From contig JAVJSV010000008.1 of the NCBI GenBank assembly GCA_040219235.1, positions 1-64,000 on the forward strand: DNA of 64,000 nt. Direction: 5' to 3'. Positions 60,294-64,000 of this stretch are shown piece after piece. Each line of letters begins with the position of its first letter. The stretch's first letter is position 1. Below the pieces are notes generated by a model, which had not been told where the DNA came from, searched no databases, and was given only the letters and a program-made list of their open reading frames with translations. Both the position numbers and the translations under genes were made by a program. The stretch comes from Rhodospirillaceae bacterium (GTDB lineage: Bacteria > Pseudomonadota > Alphaproteobacteria > Rhodospirillales > Rhodospirillaceae).

Positions 60294-62522
60294 TTAAACA
60301 CCTCGCGTAAAAGCCTCGGCCTCAAAGTCATCCACGGCGATGGCCGCTGCGACGGCCTGTTCCATGCGGCGGTAGAGCGCGGCATCATCGGGCGTGAAGA
60401 TGCCCTTGGCCTCGGCGGCCTCGGCAGCATCGACACCGTCAACATCGGCGTCTTTGAGTTTACGCATCAGCGGATCGGCTTCTATGGCGAGCGCAAACGC
60501 GCGTTCCACGACCGCGACGCCATCATCGTCTTTTCCGAGATAAAGATTCGCGGTCAGGCGGTCGCGTGTGGACGATGGCGCGAGAATCAATTCGGCACAC
60601 GCAATACTGAGATCATCGGACGGCCCCCGGCGATAACTGCCCAGCGGCGCAACAATAAACTTGGAGGCATAAGCAACGACCCGGTTCGGCAGATTGGCGA
60701 AGATCGCTTCAAACCGCTGCTCGATGGTGTGCAAACCAGCGGCCATGCAGTATTCGACCAAGGGTAGATCTGCTTCGTGCTTGCCCTCATCCTGCCAGCG
60801 CTTGAGCACGGCAGATAAGAGATAGAGCTCAGAAAGAATATCGCCAAAGCGGGCCGAGAGCATTTCCTTGCGCTTGAGGTCTCCGCCCAAAGTGAGAAAG
60901 GCCATATCGGAGACAAAAGCAAAGGCGGCGGCATAGCGGCTGAGTTGTTTGGCGTGACCGGCCAAAGCACCGGTCTGGGGTGCATCTGGCGCGAGGTGTC
61001 CGCCGGTCCAACTGCGCAGCCAGGCGCGGCCCAGCGTTGCCAGGCTGTGGCCGACATGGCCCCAAAACGCGGTATCGAACTCGTCCAGCGCTTTGGCGTC
61101 ATCGGTGTCTTGCAGCGCGAGCATCTCTTGCAGCAACCAGGGGTGACAGCGGATCGAGCCCTGACCGAAAATAATCAGATTGCGGGTGAGAATATTAGCA
61201 CCCTCGACCGTGATACCGACGGGGATGGCGCGGTACAGGCTGCCGAGGTAATTGGACGGCCCGTCGATGACGGCCTTCCCGGCGTGGATGTCCATGGCAT
61301 CGACCACGGACTCGCGCATCCGGTCGGTGGCATGAGCTTTCATAATCGCGGAAATCACGGCAGGGCTATGGCCTTCATCCAACCCGGCACAGGTCAGCGC
61401 CCGGGCGGCATCCAGTTGATAGGCCGTAGCGGCCATACGGCCCAGCAATTTTTGCACCCCTTCAAACTTGCCGATGGGAATATTGAACTGACGGCGCACC
61501 CGCGCATAGGCACCGGTGGTTCTGGCCGAGAAGGCCGCCCCCGCGGCAGAGAGGGACGGCAAGGAAATGCCGCGCCCGGCGGCCAACGCGCCCATCAGCA
61601 TCTTCCAGCCGTTGCCAACTTGCGCTTGCCCGCCAATGACATAGTCGAGCGGGATGAATACATCTTTGCCCCAGTTGGGACCGTTCTGAAACATCTGCAT
61701 GGAGGGTAAATGACGGCGGCCAATGTCGATGCCCGGTAAGTCGGTTGGCACCAGGGCGACGGTGATGCCGATCTCTTCATCTTCTCCCAGAAAGCGATCA
61801 GGATCACGCAGTTTAAAGGCCAAACCGAGCACAGTCGCAACCGGCCCCAGGGTAATGTAGCGCTTGTGCCAGTTCAGGCGGATCCCAAGAACTTCTTTAC
61901 CCTCAAAGGTATCGCGGCAGACGATGCCTTCGTCGACCATCGCGGCGGCATCAGACCCGGCTTCTGGGCTGGTGAGACCGAAACACGGAATTTCTTCACC
62001 CTTGGCCAAGCGGGGCAGCCAATGCTTGCGTTGTGCCTCGGTGCCGTAGTGCATGAGCAATTCGCCGGGGCCGAGGGAATTGGGCACCATCACCGTGACC
62101 GCCCCGACCAACGACCGTGACGAAATTTTGCGCACCACTTCAGAATGGGCGAACGCCGAGAAGCCAAGACCGCCATGCTCCTTTGGAATAATCATCCCAA
62201 AGAAACCCTGTTCTTTAATATAGGCCCAAGCTTCGGGCGACAGGTCACCATCTTGCCAATTAATTTTCCAATCATCGAGTAAGGCGCAGAGGTGACTGAC
62301 CGGACCATCCAGGAACACTTGTTCCTCTGATGTCAGTTTTGCGGGCGGTGTTGTGAACAGCTTGGTAAAATCCGGGTTGCCACTGAACAGGTCCGCATCC
62401 CACCATACATCGCCAGCTTCCAGCGCATCGCGCTCGGTGCCGGACATGGCGGGTAGCGCTTTACGCGCCCAGCCGAACAACGGTTTAGTAATGAAATCGC
62501 GACGAAAGGTCTTGAGGCTCAT
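60294..62522 (-). CDS. fadE: Long-chain acyl-CoA dehydrogenase (FadE type)
   Basis: The 742-residue protein is much longer than classical acyl-CoA dehydrogenases and matches the FadE group, with an N-terminal extension, the FAD/substrate core (FGMIIPKEHGGLGFSAFAHSEVVRKIS, CFGLTSPEAGSDAAAMVDEG, FEGVQKLLGRMAATAYQLDAARALT) and a C-terminal extra domain typical of this group (from about residue 500). It oxidises acyl-CoA to enoyl-CoA in beta-oxidation. It is leftward, single, and ends one base beyond the REP-like cluster. Confidence 0.9.
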   Translation of the reverse strand: MSLKTFRRDFITKPLFGWARKALPAMSGTERDALEAGDVWWDADLFSGNPDFTKLFTTPPAKLTSEEQVFLDGPVSHLCALLDDWKINWQDGDLSPEAWAYIKEQGFFGMIIPKEHGGLGFSAFAHSEVVRKISSRSLVGAVTVMVPNSLGPGELLMHYGTEAQRKHWLPRLAKGEEIPCFGLTSPEAGSDAAAMVDEGIVCRDTFEGKEVLGIRLNWHKRYITLGPVATVLGLAFKLRDPDRFLGEDEEIGITVALVPTDLPGIDIGRRHLPSMQMFQNGPNWGKDVFIPLDYVIGGQAQVGNGWKMLMGALAAGRGISLPSLSAAGAAFSARTTGAYARVRRQFNIPIGKFEGVQKLLGRMAATAYQLDAARALTCAGLDEGHSPAVISAIMKAHATDRMRESVVDAMDIHAGKAVIDGPSNYLGSLYRAIPVGITVEGANILTRNLIIFGQGSIRCHPWLLQEMLALQDTDDAKALDEFDTAFWGHVGHSLATLGRAWLRSWTGGHLAPDAPQTGALAGHAKQLSRYAAAFAFVSDMAFLTLGGDLKRKEMLSARFGDILSELYLLSAVLKRWQDEGKHEADLPLVEYCMAAGLHTIEQRFEAIFANLPNRVVAYASKFIVAPLGSYRRGPSDDLSIACAELILAPSSTRDRLTANLYLGKDDDGVAVVERAFALAIEADPLMRKLKDADVDGVDAAEAAEAKGIFTPDDAALYRRMEQAVAAAIAVDDFEAEAFTRGV

Positions 62523-62654
62523 GTCGGGTACTCCAGAGTGACAGCACGCCTTATCGGGTAAGTTAAAGGTGCCTCCCTATACTAACGCGCATCAAAGCAT
62601 TTTGTTTCGCTTTTAGAGATGGGGTTATTAAAAAGCTTCTGCCAGGGTTCGCGT

Positions 62655-64000
62655 TTAATTCGGCGCGCGGCCTTGGGTTTCATTCGGCGCGCGGCCTTGG
62701 GTTTCATTCACCAAGACCGTGATTTGATTGGAGTCTGCCTCAAGAATAGGAAGAAGCGCTTTCATCTCCTCTACGGACGCCGCGTCATACTCGATAAAGG
62801 CCGCGACCTCGCCAAGGCGTTGCGCGCCAAACTGCTGGCAGAGCCCCTTAATGGCATGCCCTTTTTTCTTCAGGTCCTCAATCGACTCTGTCTCTACAGC
62901 CGCCACAAAAGAGTCGACATGCTCTGCAAGATTTTTCGCAAAGTTCAACATCATTGGGCTGGTCACTTCATGGCTGAGCGCGTCTTCCAGATCGCGCACC
63001 ATTTCAAAGTTCATCATATCGATATCCATAAACGCCTGATTGCTCTGCGCCGACTTCGTGTCAAGTGTCCCCTGGACGACGACCGCATCGTTCTCGCCAG
63101 ACTCTTCGTCAATGGTTTCCTCGGCCAGCGACACTTCCTGGGCCAGAGACCCGCTTGCCCGGTTCGCATCATCTGCGGTGGACGGCGATTGATCTTCGGA
63201 TGACGTATCAACGAGTTCATCAACCGTTTCAAATAACAACACCCAGTTGATGGGTTTGCCGATAACACGATCAACCCCGGCCTCTAAACAGCGCTGCGTG
63301 TTCTCTTCCAACACATCGGCGGTGAGTGCGATGATTGGTGTGCGTTTTTTCTTAGCGTGCGCGGCTTCGTAGGCACGGATTGCAGCACTGGCCTGGATGC
63401 CATTCATCACCGGCATATGCATATCCATAAAAATGACATCGAAAGTCTGGGCCTTATAGGCGTCGATGGCCTCTCTGCCATTGGTGGCAGATACCACTGT
63501 GTGTCCTGCTTTGGTGAGCATGGCCGTAACAAGCTGACGGATGGTTTCGTTATCATCGGTCACCAGCGCGCTGAGTTTTCTCGCGTTTTGTGCGCTGTTA
63601 AGATGTTGGGCAATGAGGTCATTTTTAGATGCGCGATAGTTTTGCCGCTGCAGGATTTCTTCAATTTGCGCAGCATTGGCAACGATGAGGGGAACCTCAA
63701 CCGTGAACTTTGAACCCAATCCAACCACGGACTCGACCGTAATGTGCCCCCCCATAAAGTCCATAAGCGAAGTTGCAATAGAGAGACCGAGGCCGGTGCC
63801 CCCGAACTGCCGGGTGATGGTGTCATCCACTTGAGAAAAAGCATCGAAGATAGAGTCCAAACGGTCTGCCGGTATACCCTGTCCGGTATCTTTGACCGAG
63901 ATCGCAGTGTTCGCCAGACCTGAGTCACCGACAGACTGGGTGACCTCGATCGTAACGCTTCCTTTTTCAGTAAACTTAATGGCGTTGTTGACGATGTTGC
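62655..64000 (-). CDS. Hybrid sensor histidine kinase, C-terminal part (HATPase-REC-Hpt)
   Basis: The gene enters from beyond the right edge and ends at 62655. Visible from the edge are the ATP-binding N box (NIVNNAIKFTEKG), G1 (KDTGQGI) and G2 (FGGTGLGLSIAT) of the kinase, then a receiver domain (ALVTDDNETIRQLVTAML, FMDMHMPVMNG with the phospho-Asp, and LTADVLEENTQRC), and a C-terminal Hpt domain with HAIKGLCQQFGAQRL, whose His is the phosphotransfer residue. The order is that of multistep phosphorelay kinases. The sensor and dimerisation domains are outside the window. The last 16 residues are a duplicated ETQGRAPN. Confidence 0.88.
   Translation of the reverse strand, partial: NIVNNAIKFTEKGSVTIEVTQSVGDSGLANTAISVKDTGQGIPADRLDSIFDAFSQVDDTITRQFGGTGLGLSIATSLMDFMGGHITVESVVGLGSKFTVEVPLIVANAAQIEEILQRQNYRASKNDLIAQHLNSAQNARKLSALVTDDNETIRQLVTAMLTKAGHTVVSATNGREAIDAYKAQTFDVIFMDMHMPVMNGIQASAAIRAYEAAHAKKKRTPIIALTADVLEENTQRCLEAGVDRVIGKPINWVLLFETVDELVDTSSEDQSPSTADDANRASGSLAQEVSLAEETIDEESGENDAVVVQGTLDTKSAQSNQAFMDIDMMNFEMVRDLEDALSHEVTSPMMLNFAKNLAEHVDSFVAAVETESIEDLKKKGHAIKGLCQQFGAQRLGEVAAFIEYDAASVEEMKALLPILEADSNQITVLVNETQGRAPNETQGRAPN
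62660..62707. repeat. 24-bp tandem duplication at the kinase C-terminus
   Basis: A 24-base unit is repeated twice in direct order at 62660-62683 and 62684-62707. Its length is a multiple of three, so it adds one extra copy of ETQGRAPN before the stop without changing the frame. It looks like recent replication slippage. Confidence 0.8.

Noticed and set aside
60980-61709. Rightward frames inside fadE
   Set aside because: They have no recognisable product and lie fully antisense to a complete acyl-CoA dehydrogenase.

Overview
The window looks like a chromosomal segment of a free-living, probably aquatic alphaproteobacterium. The evidence is indirect: a degenerate EAL-domain protein and an ACT_7-type protein of kinds common in Alphaproteobacteria, several acyl-CoA dehydrogenases and CaiB-type CoA-transferases, a TonB-dependent receptor, an IS1595-type element, and a Lys/Ala/Pro histone-H1-like tail at the left edge. 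No rRNA, tRNA or CRISPR array was seen, so the genus is left open.

Region 1 (1-7.9 kb): the end of a histone-like repeat protein with a perfect hairpin terminator, then pseudaminic-acid genes (pseC, pseB leftward; pseF, pseI rightward) with a Nudix-like gene coupled to pseI. PseG and PseH are not in the window. A secreted FG-GAP/UnbV protein and a GmhA-type heptose isomerase follow.

Region 2 (7.9-29.2 kb): a large surface-glycan cluster that appears more AT-rich than the right half of the window. The leftward arm holds methyltransferases, an AsnB-type amidotransferase, a GT-A-like protein and two unrecognised proteins. The rightward arm holds a sugar O-methyltransferase, a PhyH-type dioxygenase, a C-methyltransferase, an SDR, a split transketolase, a fused nucleotidyltransferase-kinase, a sugar-1-phosphate nucleotidyltransferase, two NDP-sugar epimerase/dehydratases, a medium-chain dehydrogenase, another methyltransferase and an E1 alpha/beta pair. 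Two separate TPP enzymes with no E2/E3 partners sit among sugar-nucleotide genes that include a 4,6-dehydratase-like enzyme. This suggests a pathway that transfers two-carbon units to make a branched or higher-carbon sugar, and it is the most promising candidate for an undescribed system here.

Region 3 (29.2-44.2 kb): catabolic and housekeeping genes. These are two CaiB/BaiF CoA-transferases and an acyl-CoA dehydrogenase facing a GntR/UTRA regulator across a set of TTGTC/GACAA inverted repeats, then MsrA, an isochorismatase-like hydrolase, SnoaL-like proteins, a degenerate EAL protein, an NmrA-like protein, a maleate-isomerase-fold protein lacking the usual cysteines, a TPR-sulfotransferase, a TonB receptor and an ACT protein.

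Region 4 (44.2-50.5 kb): a complete 2,265-bp IS1595-like element with an 8-bp target duplication and non-transposase genes, inserted just upstream of a DinB-like gene. After it come a CpeT-like gene, a HigBA-type toxin-antitoxin pair, a MarR regulator with a palindromic operator and a PEP-mutase/isocitrate-lyase-family gene. Two tiny 3-prime gene fragments, one resembling the CpeT-like gene and one the VOC gene at 55 kb, mark this stretch as rearranged.

Region 5 (50.5-64 kb): a nitrilase-fold protein, a peptide-type ABC binding protein, an IclR regulator, an amidohydrolase and a double-VOC protein. Near-identical palindromes (GCCCACAWTGTGGGC) lie upstream of the iclR/binding-protein pair and upstream of the amidohydrolase, suggesting a local IclR regulon. 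A short orphan transcription unit with a strong terminator, a GST, a Ca/Na antiporter, an EamA exporter, a PaiB-like protein, a cluster of REP-like palindromes, FadE and the 3-prime part of a hybrid histidine kinase complete the window.
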